Notes: generated by a model from the letters alone, not told the origin. Positions 12,397 to 24,256 are shown, counted from the stretch's first letter. The stretch is DNA of 64,000 bases from Blepharisma japonicum (GCA_949751835.1 CATKHK010000039.1:248001-312000), one strand, 5' to 3'. Numbers and translations are program-made.

Positions 12397-14913
12397 ATGT
12401 CTGAAATAAGACTTCCTCAGCACATCAAGCCTACCCATTATTCTATTTCATTGGATTAGTATTTTCTAGCTAGCTTTATGAGAGAGCAATATTATACAGG
12501 AACTGAAATAGTCACTATTCTCATAGAATCTCCATCAAAATTAATTTACATGCATTCAGAAAGCCCAGTAGTTATCACAGGCATTGCTATACTTGCTCCA
12601 ATTAATGCAGATTTATCGCATTTCCGAACAAATAATGATAAAACTTGTATTGAACTTCCTATGGAAATTGAAGGTGAAATTATAATTAAAGTTGATTTTG
12701 AAGTGAAGATGGATTTTGTCCTAAAAGGAAGCTATGTCTGTAAGAGCATAAATGAAACAATAATGGCTACTACTCATTTCGAGCCTATTTATGCCAGAAA
12801 AGCTTTTCCATGCTTTGATGAACCAATAATGAAAGCCAGATTTCAATTAAACGTTACAGCAGATGATGATTTTTTTGTTATTTCTAATATGAACTATACA
12901 GAAAAAAATAATTTAAATGGGAAAGTAGCCTATAAATTTGAAGAAACACCATTAATGTCTTGCTACCTCCTGCATTGGACTATATGCAAGCACAATCAAA
13001 TTTCAACTATAGCTGACTGTGGGGTAAAAATTACTTTATATGCAGAAAACACTGATTTTTCGCATGATTTTCTTGACCTTGCCAAATCTTCTCTTGATTT
13101 TTACAATAATTATTTTGGAATCACATACCCTCTTCAGAAACTTGATCTTATTTCAGTTTTTCGTAAGTTTTATATAGATCTAAAATCCCGAGCTATGGAA
13201 AACTGGGGATCTATAACATTTGCAGAATTTTGCATAGAAAGACTCCCAAATGAAGATCTCCAGCTTTTTCCTAGGAACTGCCGCACTCTTTGTCACGAAA
13301 TATCTCACATGTGGTTTGGAAACCTCGTTACTATGGAATGATGGACCCATTTGTGGCTAAATGAAGGGTTTGCAAGATTTATTGAGTATAAATGTCTAAA
13401 TATTATTAAGCCAAAGTTTAAAGTTTGGCAGAAATTTCTTATAGATGTATGGAATTTTGCTATGGTTAAGGATATACAAAAAAATACCCACCCAATAGAA
13501 GTAGAATGCAGTGATCCAAATAGAATTGAAGAAATTTTTGATGCAATTAGCTATGCAAAAGGAGCTTCTGTTTTGAGGATGCTTGAAGATTTTATAGGAG
13601 AAGATGCATTTTTAAATGGGATTAGGAAGTATTTAAATGTGTATAAATGGAAAAATACGACCACAGATATGCTTTGGGAAATTTTAGCAGAATTTTCTTT
13701 TCCTGAAATAGGAGAAGTAATGCAATGCTGGACAAAGCAAGAAGGGTTTCCTCTGATAGCAGTAAAAAAAATTGATGATTCAGAGTATAAATTAACCCAA
13801 TATTCGTGTCTAAACAGAGATAGCCCTAATTTGTGGCATATTCCTATTAAGTTTATTACAGACGATCTTAGTGTTCATTATGTGCTATTCAGCAATAAAA
13901 CTACAATTATTAAGTTGGAAAAGCCAAGCAAATGGATAAAGCTGAATTCAAAAACAACTGGTTTCTATCGGTCAATTTATCCTGATGAAATATTTTATGA
14001 AATATTAAAATCAATAAAACTCTTAAGTGTTGAAGATAGATATGGACTTTTGGATGATTCAATACAGTTTTATATGACAGCTAAGACTGGATTTACATAT
14101 TTGGCAGATTTAATTGCATCTATGATTCCAGAATATGAATATATAATCATCAAATATACCAGTGAAGTTACTACATTATTGTGAGAAAAAAAATCTTTAA
14201 AAAAAATCTCACATAAGTTATCAGAATTTTTTACACCAATATATAGACCATTTTGGGATAAATATAAATTAGATAGGGTAGAAGATTATTATGATTTTGA
14301 CTCAGCTAGGCTTATTTGTTATAAAAATTTAATTGAAAAGTGCAAAGACAGAGAAGTTGCATGGCATATTATAGAAGCAAAAGAAAATGGAACCTTAAGC
14401 GCTGAGCTAGAATCTTGCTATTTCTATAGTAAACTTTTATGTGCTTCCTTTGCAGAACTTTATAACTTATCGATTGAGAATGTAAATTTTGGGTATTTTA
14501 TAATGAAAAATAGTGAAGATTCAGAATTAATTAAAAATGTATTACATTTTTATAGACTTTTTGATACTCAGGAAGCTTTGAAGATTAAAAACGTTCTTTT
14601 TGATAGCAATGAGCCATTAAATTCTACATTTTTATTGTCAGCACTAATAAAAGAAATTCAGATAGCTCAGGAAACTATTTATGTCAACACTCTTGCAAAT
14701 TCAATTGATCACATTATAGAAAATTATTGGTGCTTTGATGGAAATTTAATTAAGCAAGAGCTTGAAGATGCATCTGAAGATTTGCGTGACACAAAGCCAA
14801 TTATTTCAAACTTTCTTTATTCAATGGCTGACTCAGTTGAGATAACAGCAGAATTTAACTCAAATAGAGAGTGCGATGAAATTTTTATATATTTCGATCA
14901 GCCAATTAATTAA
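12397..14913 (+). CDS. M1 family zinc aminopeptidase, copy 4
   Basis: Fourth tandem copy, 833 aa: ATG 12397, 15-nt intron 12459-12473, TAA 14913. HEISH and Glu in LWLNEG present. TGA at 13339-13341 and 14182-14184 are Trp. The GAMEN motif reads RAMENWG. The C-terminus ends with a few residues not in copies 1-2 (DQPIN), shared with copy 3, so copies 3 and 4 form one subgroup and 1 and 2 the other. Frame is open throughout; likely functional. Confidence 0.92.
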
Positions 14914-14941
14914 TATTAGCTTTATCTAAAACATTTTTAAA

Positions 14942-14964
14942 TGCTTATCATATAAAAATAAGCA
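14942..14964. other. Hairpin downstream of aminopeptidase copy 4
   Basis: TGCTTAT / ATAAGCA inverted repeat with a 9-nt loop, 29 bp after the stop; same element as at 8831. Confidence 0.5.
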
Positions 14965-15144
14965 CATTAATACGCTCGCATTATAAGAGAAGATATTAGT
15001 CCAGATTATTTAAAAGACTAGTTAATACACCAATATATCTCCTGCATTTAATATATCATTATTGGTGCTCCGTTTTAACTTAATAAATAAATAATAAAAG
15101 AATCGAAATGATGATTTTTTTATCTTATAATATTATGAAAATCG

Positions 15145-16801
15145 TTAAATAATTTGAGTAGAGGAGATGCATGGATCGATTGTGCTTCTTCTTGCTCTTT
15201 TGATCGCTTCTACCATTGAGCAGCGTCTATTAGTTAATCTTCTTGTACTTAATTTTCTTACCGGCGCTCTCAATGATTCATCATTTTCTGTACAAAATGA
15301 ACTTGAAATATCAGTGAAGCCTAGATAGCACTTACAATTCAAAATATCTGCAAAATCCTCATAGCTTAAATCTTCGTCAAATTTAAGCTCAAATTCTTGC
15401 AATAAATCTCGATATTCAGTTTCTGATATATAGCATCCAGCTTTTTCTATAGCATTTTTTAAATCACTCATATTGATTTTTCCATCAGCGTCAATATCAA
15501 AATATCTAAAAGTCATCCATGTGTTTTCTTCATTGAACTGCACAATTTTCTTCGTCAATAATTTTTTTTCTGTCTGCAGCTGCTATAAGAAATTGAGTAT
15601 AGTTTAATTTACCTTTTCCAATAAATTCAATTTTTTCCAATAAATTATTGAACTCTTCTTTTGCAAGCTGAAGGCCGTTCTTCTCCATGCAAGCTTTTAT
15701 GTCTTCAGCAGTTATGAATCCTGTTCTTTGTCGATCAAGCTCATGAAAAGCTGCTTTTAAATCATCTATTTGGTCTTGGGAAAGATTTCTTACTAAGACC
15801 TTCATTGAAATATTTCAGAGCTTTCCTTTATCTTTATATTTTTTGATTGACTGAAAAATTGCTTTATCAATTGTATGCGATTTTGTATTTATTGATTTAA
15901 ATCAATCATGGTTTAAAGCTTGAGCTGCAGTAATGCGATTTTCAGGATTTAAAACTAACATTTTTGAAATAAGGTCTTGAGCTTCAGGAGATATTGAAGC
16001 CCAACTAGGATTATTGGTGCAAAATTCTCCTTTAAGAATGTTTTTAAATTGATCATGCATTGATCTCCCTGGAAACGGAAATTTTCCAATTAACAAAAAA
16101 TAAGTCATCACCCCAATTGACCAAATATCGCATTCCTTGCCATAACTTCCTTTAATAATTTCTGGAGCCATATATCTGGGTGATCCTAGAAATGAGTCCA
16201 TTTCTTTGTCCAAAAATTTGGTTGAAAATCCAAAGTCTATTAATTTTATTTCAGCGTCAGACCTATCACTTGATAATAGAATGTTTTCTGGCTTGATGTC
16301 TCTATGGCAAATATGCATATTGTGTAGATGGTTTACTGCTAATAGAACTTTTTGTATAGTTCTTACAAGTTCAGCTTCTGTTGAGATCTTATGCATTGAC
16401 CAATTTTCTAAGAGATCGCCTCCATAGCAATATTCAGTTACTAAATGGATATACATATCATCTTCATAAATTTCATATAATTTGCATATGTTTGGATGAT
16501 CCAGCATATGAAGAATATTCAATTCATTATCCAACGATTTTAGATATTTTTTTACTTTGTTTTTGTTGATTGATTTTATTGCATAATGCCTCTCAGAAGA
16601 TTCTGGGATATGAGATTCTCCTGGATCGATTAGAGTTGCCTCTCTTACAGTTCCGAATGCACCGTATCCAATAGTTCTGAGGAGATTATAATGCTTTGAA
16701 ATGATGTCAGCGTTTATTGCTCTTGCAATTGTAGTTTTTGTAGCAGATTTTGAGGCTAGAGGTCTTTTCATTGAATATTCTTTATGGCAGCAGACTCCCA
16801 T
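15145..16801 (-). CDS. Calcium-dependent protein kinase (CDPK), frame break between EF-hands
   Basis: Ser/Thr kinase directly activated by Ca2+. The start at 16801 gives MGVCCHKEYS, a strong N-myristoylation/palmitoylation signal, so it is probably membrane-anchored. Kinase landmarks: GYGAFGTV loop, AIK lysine, HRDIKPEN, DFG (IDFGFS), MAPE. Two TGA Trp codons join the kinase to a junction segment and EF-hand region: EF1 DRQRTGFITAED, a degenerate EF2, EF3 DIDADGKINMSD, a degenerate EF4. Between EF2 and EF3 (about 15530-15558) the frame changes. The sequence GAAGAAAA occurs twice, 22 nt apart; removing one copy plus the 14 nt between would give the family-typical spacing. A 1-nt error in the adjacent A8 run would also reconnect the frames. 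If the break is real, the protein stops after EF2. Family call is certain; integrity is open. Confidence 0.85.
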
Positions 16802-17373
16802 TATTGCTATAATTATAATTATTTTTAGTTTTGAAGAAATTAACCACTTATTTATGTAAAGATTTATGATAAATATGGATTTTTTTTTTGAAGCTCAATA
16901 ATTGTCAATAATAGAATTGTATAGGTAAAATTGTGATTGACAAGAGAATTATAGGATTTGTAAAAGAAATGATAATCATAAGAAATTTATTGCAGGATTA
17001 ATTAATTACAAATAAAATGAAAGTTATTAAACTTTAGAAATTTTGTAGGAATTTTGATTATAATAATCAAATTAATTTTAAAATAAAAAATCCTAATTAT
17101 CATTCAAATTTATTAATTCAAGATTATAATGTATTATGCTTGAAATAGTTTTATTTTAGGATAAAAAATTTATTATTTTTAAGTTAATCGTTTGTTTTAG
17201 AATTATCAGAAAAAGCAATAATAAAGTAGTATTTGATGATGAAATTAAGAATAAATAAATACATTAATCAAAAAATTACAATGAAATTTTTATATAAATT
17301 TCTTTACAAATAACGAAAATATTTATTGAAAAAATTATTTATCATGATTTAAAGAAAATAAATCATTAAATAT
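16802..17373. other. AT-rich intergenic region
   Basis: 572 bp upstream of the kinase gene and downstream of the exchanger gene, both on the minus strand. Many A/T runs, no reading frame or RNA gene recognised. Presumably contains the kinase promoter. Confidence 0.6.
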
Positions 17374-18957
17374 TTACTGCATTTCTCTATATGATCTATT
17401 GGAATGGAGCGAATATTCTGATACCTCTGGTATTGTGTCATTATCCTCTTTAAGAACCAAATTCTTAGCTGCCAGAATCGCCTTTGCTCTTTTGACCTCT
17501 TCCAAAGCATCGCTGTGTATTAGCCATGGTTTTATATATTTATCATCAATAGTCCTCCACATTTTGTGGACCCAGTTTTTGTATGTCTTTGTCTCATCTT
17601 GTGCTAAAAAGACACTTTTTCTTCCTGTTATTGATCTGCTTAAATCATCATCTTTTATTTCCATCCCACGATCGTCATTTCCTTCATCAGGCTTAATCCA
17701 CCTTACCCATAATGGCAAAACTGTCCCAAATACCAGAGTTGTCCCAATCACAACTCCTAAAACAGTGATTCTTAGGGTATCTTTATGAGAAAAATCCAAA
17801 TCAAGAGATAACGCAAAGGAAACCGCCCCTCTAATAATCCCGCCCATCCAAATAACAGAAATAGCTCCAACGCTCATTCTAAATTTTCCTCTAGAAAGCA
17901 GCTGAACAATCCAAATCAAGCCAAAAACTGCAATTAATCTTGACACTATAGTAGCTCCAGAAACAACTAAAATATAATTCCATTCAATTCCCTCCTCTTT
18001 ATAACTAAAAGCAGAAATTCCTAAATAAGCAAAAACTAATGCTTCTGAAGCATCTCCAATAAATTGAAAAGAATTAGTCACAGAAGTCCTTGAAGTTTTG
18101 GATAAATTATACCAAGCATAATGCCCTGATATAATCCCACAAACCAAAAGTACAATAACGGCTGACAAATCAATGGCTTTTGCTATCATATACCCTAAAA
18201 TTGATATATAAAACTGCAGTGCAATAGATTTGCTAGGCTCGTCTCTTAAATCATATAAAACTTTTGTCATAAAACTAGCAATTAGTCCAAAAACAGCTCC
18301 CATCAAAATACTTGTGATACTTACATACAAAAATGTTCCAATAAACGTAAATACTTCAGCTGCGTTTATATCAGAGATGCTCACCGTTTTTACGACATTT
18401 ACAAGTAAAATGCCTACAGCGTCGTTTATGACGGATTCCCCAAATAAAATTGAGTGTAATTTAGGTGTTTTAGATTCTTCTACAAGCGCCAAAGCACAAA
18501 CAACATCAGAAGATGATAAAACAGCACCTAAAGCCATAACTTCACTAGGGCTTAGGTACTTTGTGCCATCGTGGTTGATGAATCCTCATTCACTGAAGGC
18601 ATATGCCATAGCTGCTATTAGAACAAAACATATTAAAGTTCCTATGATTCCTAATAAAAAGATTGGGCCAATATTTCGGAAAAATCGTCGCCTTTTCATA
18701 TTAAAGCCTGCAGCTAAAATGAGGAAGGGTAGCATAAAATCGAAAAATATATCTGAGCTAAATCTTGAAAGCGAGTGTCCAATTCCATCCATAAAGGCTC
18801 CTAATCCGATGCCTATCAAAATTATAACGCCAGATTCATGAAAATAATGAATCTAAATTTGCTTTACCTTATATTTTGGGAGATAGACTGATAGTATCAT
18901 AGAAAGAGTTATGAGTATTAAGCAAAAGATGCTCTCTATGCCCACATCCAGTGACAT
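17374..18957 (-). CDS. Na+/H+ exchanger (CPA1/NHE family)
   Basis: Membrane antiporter swapping Na+ (or K+) for H+, for pH and salt balance. Start ATG at 18957, one 15-nt intron 18853-18867 (GTAAAGCAAATTTAG on the minus strand), 522 aa. Family landmarks in order: HYFHESGVIILIGIGLGA, then SSSDVVCALALVEE (matches the ATDPV...LAIF element), FGESVINDAVGILLV (the FGES..ND ion-site helix), further helices, and a late arginine element GGIIRGAVSFALSL, as in NHE proteins. About 12 hydrophobic helices, then a short cytosolic tail of about 120 aa. One internal TGA (18586-18588) is Trp. Shorter than animal NHEs because the regulatory tail is small. Confidence 0.9.
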
Positions 18958-19347
18958 TTATAATCTCCTTCTTTATGTTGACTTAATAATTACCAAAGAT
19001 TTTGGCAACATGTTGAGCTCAATTTTTTATGTTATATATTCGTAAACGAGTCCAAAAATTAAGTTTTAAACATATATTAAAAATATTTCACCGGTTATTA
19101 TGTTCTGATGAATATTCTTTCCAATTATTAATTTATTATAATCTTCAGGTGATTTTTCCAGTAAATTTAAGAAAATGGATTAATAAAATAAACTATCATA
19201 TTATACGCAGATTCTCTATACTCCAGCCGTTTTTGAATAAATTCATTATAATAATTTATATATTTATTATTATACTATTAATAAAACATAAATTCTAATT
19301 CCTCTCATATTCTAACGACATTTCTTATTTAAATTTTCCTTTTCAAG
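18958..19347. other. Intergenic region
   Basis: 390 bp between the exchanger start and the fumarylacetoacetase stop. It contains an 89-codon plus-strand frame (19029-19298) rich in Ile/Lys/Phe with no recognisable domain, most likely chance in AT-rich DNA. Confidence 0.55.
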
Positions 19348-20643
19348 TTATTCCTTTTTAGTAGTCCTAGCTCTAAGAACTTTTCCAACGCATTCTCCAA
19401 ATCCAATTGTTAAGTTTCCTTTTTTAGACTGCCCAACAATTTTCACAGTGTCCCCTGCACCTAAAAACTTTACCCTGCTTCCTTCTTTATACGGGATTCC
19501 TTTCAATCCTAAACAGTCCATTTCAAGCAGCGACCCAACAGTATCTGGAGTGATCCCTGATAAAGTTCCAGTTCCAATTAAATCTCCAGGCTGCAAATTG
19601 CATCCTGTTTCTGTATGATGTGTGACCTGCTGTGCTACACTCCAGTACAAGTGTGCTAAATTCGTCGAAGAAATTTTTACAAAATCTGAATCTTTTACTC
19701 CACCTTTCTTAAAAAATACGTCAAGGCCTACATTATAATTAGATCTGTGAGGATCTTTAAGGTAATCTAATGGTTCTGGGACTTGAGGGTCCATTGGAGC
19801 TTTAAAAGGTTCAAGAGCTTCTAAAGTGACAATCCAAGGGCTTATAGAAGTAAGCATATTTTTGGAATTAAATGGCCCAAGTGGTGTAAATTCCCATAGC
19901 TGAATATCTCTAGCAGTCCAATCATTTAAAATAACAAACCCAAAAATATTATCAGCCGCTTTCTCGATAGGGATAGGTTCTCCTAATTTATTAGTTTTTC
20001 CACCTATGAAATATCCCATTTCTACTTCAAAATCTAGCCATTGAGACTGTTCATAAACTGGCTTATTGCTGCCTGGATGCATGACCTGCCCAAATGGCTT
20101 GCGCAGAGGCGTTCCACTGAGTTTTACACTTGAACTCCTTCCATGATAAGCAATTGGAATCCACTCATAGTTAGGCTTGATCGCTAAAGGATATTTTTTT
20201 CCACAATTATCTCTATGGTTTTTACAGGAGTAGAAATCTGTGTAATCTCCAATTTTTGCAGGTATTTCTTGTCTGAAATTTTCTATTGGGATTAAGACTT
20301 CATTTCTGAGCTCAGCGTTATCACGAATTTTTGGATTATTGGCATCAAATAAGTCTTGCAAGATTTCACGGACTTTTTTCCATTGAGCGCGCTCTTGAGA
20401 CATGAATTTGTTGAGGTATTTTGAAGAAAAAGTGCTTTGAGGGAGAATTTCTTTGAAAAATCCTTGAGATTCTAATTCTGCAAGATTTATTGCGTAGTCT
20501 CCAATTCTGCTTACACATTTTACGCCACCTTTAGCTCCTATTCGCTTGCCAACACCATAAGGCAAGTTTTCTAAAGGAAAATGATGGTCTGGTGGAAGAT
20601 CTCCTATAAATGATTTGAATCTACGCAGTGGTTTAATGATCAT
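19348..20643 (-). CDS. FAH: Fumarylacetoacetase
   Basis: Last step of tyrosine/phenylalanine breakdown: hydrolyses fumarylacetoacetate to fumarate and acetoacetate; cytosolic. 431 aa, close to the usual ~420. The N-terminal domain begins with FPLENLPYGV, typical of FAH. The catalytic domain shows YHGRSSSVKLSGTPLRKP, the metal-binding DFEVEMGYFIGG, GFVILNDWTARDIQ, and EFTPLGPFNSKN, then GDLIGTGTLSG near the C-terminus. No introns and no in-frame TGA. Start at ATG 20643. Nothing odd. Confidence 0.96.
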   Translation of the reverse strand: MIIKPLRRFKSFIGDLPPDHHFPLENLPYGVGKRIGAKGGVKCVSRIGDYAINLAELESQGFFKEILPQSTFSSKYLNKFMSQERAQWKKVREILQDLFDANNPKIRDNAELRNEVLIPIENFRQEIPAKIGDYTDFYSCKNHRDNCGKKYPLAIKPNYEWIPIAYHGRSSSVKLSGTPLRKPFGQVMHPGSNKPVYEQSQWLDFEVEMGYFIGGKTNKLGEPIPIEKAADNIFGFVILNDWTARDIQLWEFTPLGPFNSKNMLTSISPWIVTLEALEPFKAPMDPQVPEPLDYLKDPHRSNYNVGLDVFFKKGGVKDSDFVKISSTNLAHLYWSVAQQVTHHTETGCNLQPGDLIGTGTLSGITPDTVGSLLEMDCLGLKGIPYKEGSRVKFLGAGDTVKIVGQSKKGNLTIGFGECVGKVLRARTTKKE

Positions 20644-21352
20644 TAATTTATAAATATTTGAGGGTATTTAATATATCCTGCTACCAAAAGACATTTTTAA
20701 TCGAATAACCATGAATTTATTTTTCTATATGCGGTATAAAACATTAAATAAGATTAAAGGGTTAAAACTTCAATTTTCTAATCTAAATTATTTTTTCTTG
20801 TATTTTATTAATAATTTTAGCTTTCAACCTAGGTCTAAAAATTTAAATATATTCAAATTAAATAAACATTTCGAGCTAAGATAATAACCATTCACACTCT
20901 ATTTATTTATACTAAAGAGATAAAAAAATTTTATCTATTTGCCTTCGTTAGATTACTAGTAACCTTAAGTTTGCATTTTATTTCAATGAACTATCTGTAA
21001 ATATAAGATCAAGGATAAAAAACTTTATTTATAGATTTTCGAAGGTTTCATTTACACCAAAAAGCAAAAGCTATTTTGATAAATGATTTTAAAAACAAAA
21101 TTAATTTCCCCATTTCTTTATTAGCTTTTAGCTCTACTTATTATAATTCATTTCGCAATAATTGTTTTAAACTTAATTGCTTTATTCACATTAAAAATTT
21201 CAATTTAATTTAAAGTAAATTCAAAAATGCATCTAAATCTTCAACTGCCAAATCGATAATTATGATTCTAATGCCGAAATAATGAGCTTCGTTATATTTT
21301 CTATCTTATAGATGAAGAATGCCATAGATTTTTATTAGAAATTACGATTCAA
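20644..21352. other. AT-rich intergenic region (divergent promoters)
   Basis: About 700 bp between the divergent fumarylacetoacetase gene and the next plus-strand gene. No RNA gene, repeat or significant frame recognised. Confidence 0.6.
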
Positions 21353-22258
21353 ATGGATGCAAGTGCTGTATTGAAACCCAGACGTACAAAAAACAATATA
21401 TTAACAGGAAATAACTTAGCAAAGGTTTTCTCTTTGGATGAGGAAAACCATCAATTAAATCAACAAAAAATTGTGAAAAATGACCTAAAGACCCAATTTT
21501 TAAAACGAATCAATAAAGACTCTGATTTAAATGTTTCATCATCAGAAACAAATCTTGCAAAGAAAATAAATCCTGTAGATGAGAGGATTCATAAAATTCC
21601 AAGGGTTAAGGCTGAAATTTGTGGATACACAAACAATATGCCTGCTCAGCCCCAAAAAATTGAGGCAAAGCATACAGAAAAACAGATTAATAATTTTACC
21701 TTTGAAGCCGATTCAAGACTAGTAGCTGCCCCTCGTAGAAACCTTGATGAAGCTAAAATGCCCAGAAGTATGACTCCTGATCAACCAAATCGTAAATCTC
21801 ATAAAATTGTTATCCCTCATATTCCACTTATTGTTCACAATTGCTTTGGTGACACTATAAATAAAGAAAAAATCAGTCCCCACACAGGAATTTTAAGCTT
21901 TTTAGACGATATCCAAAATCTAGGATTAGATGAAGTCCCAATTCGGTCCCGGGCTAAAAAGTCAAAATCAAGCACTCCTATGTGTACTTCCACTTTAAAA
22001 TTGGACTCAGATTCCCCATATAAAAAGCGTGTGAAAACAAAGAATATTTCAGTAGATAGAACTCGTGCATTTCGGTTTATTGCCAGTTCACCTAATCAGT
22101 CTCCTATTTATAATTCAAAAAAATCAATTGTTGTGAAAAAGATTTCGCCTACTACAAATTATGATGAAAAATCCACTATGCCTTCAACGCCAACTCGACA
22201 GTATGGGAATCCGATTTTTGTATTAAAACGAGAATTTTCTTTTAAAGATAATAGCTAA
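21353..22258 (+). CDS. Unrecognised basic, low-complexity protein
   Basis: 301 aa, ATG 21353 to TAA 22258, no intron. Rich in Lys, Ser, Pro and Asn; no membrane segment, no known domain. Several S/T-P sites (SMTPD, SSTPMCTST, SPTTNY, MPSTPTRQ) suggest a phosphorylated, largely disordered protein. Codon use resembles neighbouring real genes and the frame is long for AT-rich DNA, so I believe it is expressed. Function unknown. Confidence 0.65.
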   Translation: MDASAVLKPRRTKNNILTGNNLAKVFSLDEENHQLNQQKIVKNDLKTQFLKRINKDSDLNVSSSETNLAKKINPVDERIHKIPRVKAEICGYTNNMPAQPQKIEAKHTEKQINNFTFEADSRLVAAPRRNLDEAKMPRSMTPDQPNRKSHKIVIPHIPLIVHNCFGDTINKEKISPHTGILSFLDDIQNLGLDEVPIRSRAKKSKSSTPMCTSTLKLDSDSPYKKRVKTKNISVDRTRAFRFIASSPNQSPIYNSKKSIVVKKISPTTNYDEKSTMPSTPTRQYGNPIFVLKREFSFKDNS

Positions 22259-22310
22259 AGATTTAAAAAAAAAATGAGATGGGATTAATGAGCTCCAGTT
22301 ATTAAGTAAA

Positions 22311-24065
22311 ATGGAAGAGTTACAAAGAAGGATTGAGGAATTAGAAAAAGAATTGGAGCAGAAAAATAGATATATAGAAAAACTAGAAGGAGAATTAGGA
22401 AAAAAATCATTATTGCCTGCTTTGGCTATTTTGCTAAATAAAGTTCAACCAAATCTGACGAAACCTCAAATGGTTTCAGTCGAATCTTTAAAATTTTTCA
22501 CAAGATTGATAGGAAATGCAATTCATATTCAATTTCCTGAAACTTTAAAGCGAACAGAGACACTTAGGCATTTAGAAGAAAAGCCAAAAAGAAATTTTAA
22601 AAATTCAGCCAGAAATTCTGAAATTAGCAAATTATTTGATAGAATTAACCCACTTATAGAACAAAAAAATATCATGAACGCTGAAATAGATGCACGAATA
22701 AAAAAACTCAAAGAAGAATATGAATCCAAAAAAATTGTTATTAGAGAAACATACCACGCTATGGGAAACCGGATTGAGTCTCATATAAACGACATGATAG
22801 AGAAGCTCCAAATCGGGTTTGGAAAAATTATTTTATTAGAAAAAGAAACTGAGCGAGCTTACCAATTGCTTGAAATCATCAAAGAAGAAAATAATTTTTA
22901 TTTGAAAATGATAAAACATGCAGATAAAAATGGAATTGCTCTATTAAAACCTCGAAATATGGAAATATCTTTAAATGATTTAAAAAGTGTAATAGCTCTT
23001 TCAGAAGAAGACAGTAAAGCCTTTATGGACTCTTTAGACGAAAGCATAATAACAATTGTATATCAGATTATAGAATTTGACGATGAACAAAGCTGCTGCC
23101 CTATTGAAATTTCTCCTCAAGGTTTACCACTTTCAGATTATTCTATTATTTTTAACAAAGACAAAATAAGAAATGTAGATGGTAAAGATGGCGCTGTTAA
23201 ATTTAACCAAATTTTAATAAGTGAAGACTGCGGGTTTGTCTATGAATCAGTCATAGAAATTTTTACCTCAGAATTGTCACCTCATGTAATAAATTTATTG
23301 CATGTCCACGTTGAAGACACATCTGAAGAAATCCCTATAGAAGTTGTATATATTTTACCTGAACAAAACTGATCTGATTATACAAATTTTGAAAATGATG
23401 CAAAAGGTGTTCCTTTACGGTATAAAATTATTGTGAAAGAAGGAAAAGTTGACACTGTTTTATATAACACAGGAACTGGTCACAAAGAGCTGCCATTTAT
23501 AGAAAAAAAAATTAAAATTGGGGATAATTTTTGTATTCAAGATAATAATATTGCTCAAGTAAAATTAATTCCTACAGGGTTGCTAGGGAGAAGTTGGCAA
23601 GCAAGAGACACTGAAATTAATCCGATTTTTACAAAAAATCCACCAGATTCTTTTTGCCCAGGGAGACACATTGAAGATTTGCCTGGGAATATTGATATGA
23701 AAATTGTCTGTGAAAACGGTGAGTTGGTTACTAATGGAAAAGAGTTTGCATATCCTGTTTGCTTATGCAAAGCTCTGGAAGGGTCACAAATAAGCAGTTT
23801 CAATGAGCTTAAGGTCGAAAAAGAAACACACAAAATAAACAATTTGTTAGAAAATTTAGAAAATTTGAAAAGATGCGTTGAAGAGTTTAAATCAGGGAAT
23901 ATTAGTGATAAAAAGGATTTATTGAGTAGAATGACACAATATTCAGTTTCCTCAAGAGAAGGAATTTCTGAAAAGCCTGAATTGTTGGCTGAGTGGGGCC
24001 CAGTTTTGCAGATATCTGACAGAGCTTTGAGAAATTTAGCAACTGATATAAGGTTCGGTGGTTAA
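22311..24065 (+). CDS. Unrecognised coiled-coil protein
   Basis: 584 aa; ATG 22311, TAA 24065; TGA 23370-23372 read as Trp joins two long frames. N-terminal heptad-rich coiled coil (RRIEELEKELEQKNRYIEKL), a second helical coiled region at about residues 110-210, then a mixed alpha/beta region with scattered Cys, and a C-terminal helical tail. No recognised domain, signal peptide or membrane helix. Starts 52 bp after the previous stop. Probably a heterotrich or ciliate-restricted structural protein, by inference only. Confidence 0.7.
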
Positions 24066-24256
24066 TTAAATCATTTCATATTTTTATTAAATAAGGGTGA
24101 CGTTTGGGAAATTCATCTTAATTTGTCAGCACAATTCTTAAGATTTAAATTTATTTCATTGAGTTAAAATAATTAATGTTTTCAAAAATTCCTATATTTT
24201 GACTATACTAAATTATATAAAACTATGATAATTATCTTTAATTTACAATATATTAT

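Noticed and set aside
15530-15546. 16-nt GT...AG intron in the CDPK gene
   Set aside because: Removing it restores the frame but creates TAA at the junction, and the site starts GTG, unlike the GTA introns seen here.
19029-19298. 89-codon plus-strand frame
   Set aside because: Ile/Phe/Lys-rich translation typical of AT-rich spacer; no domain, intron signal or paralogue.
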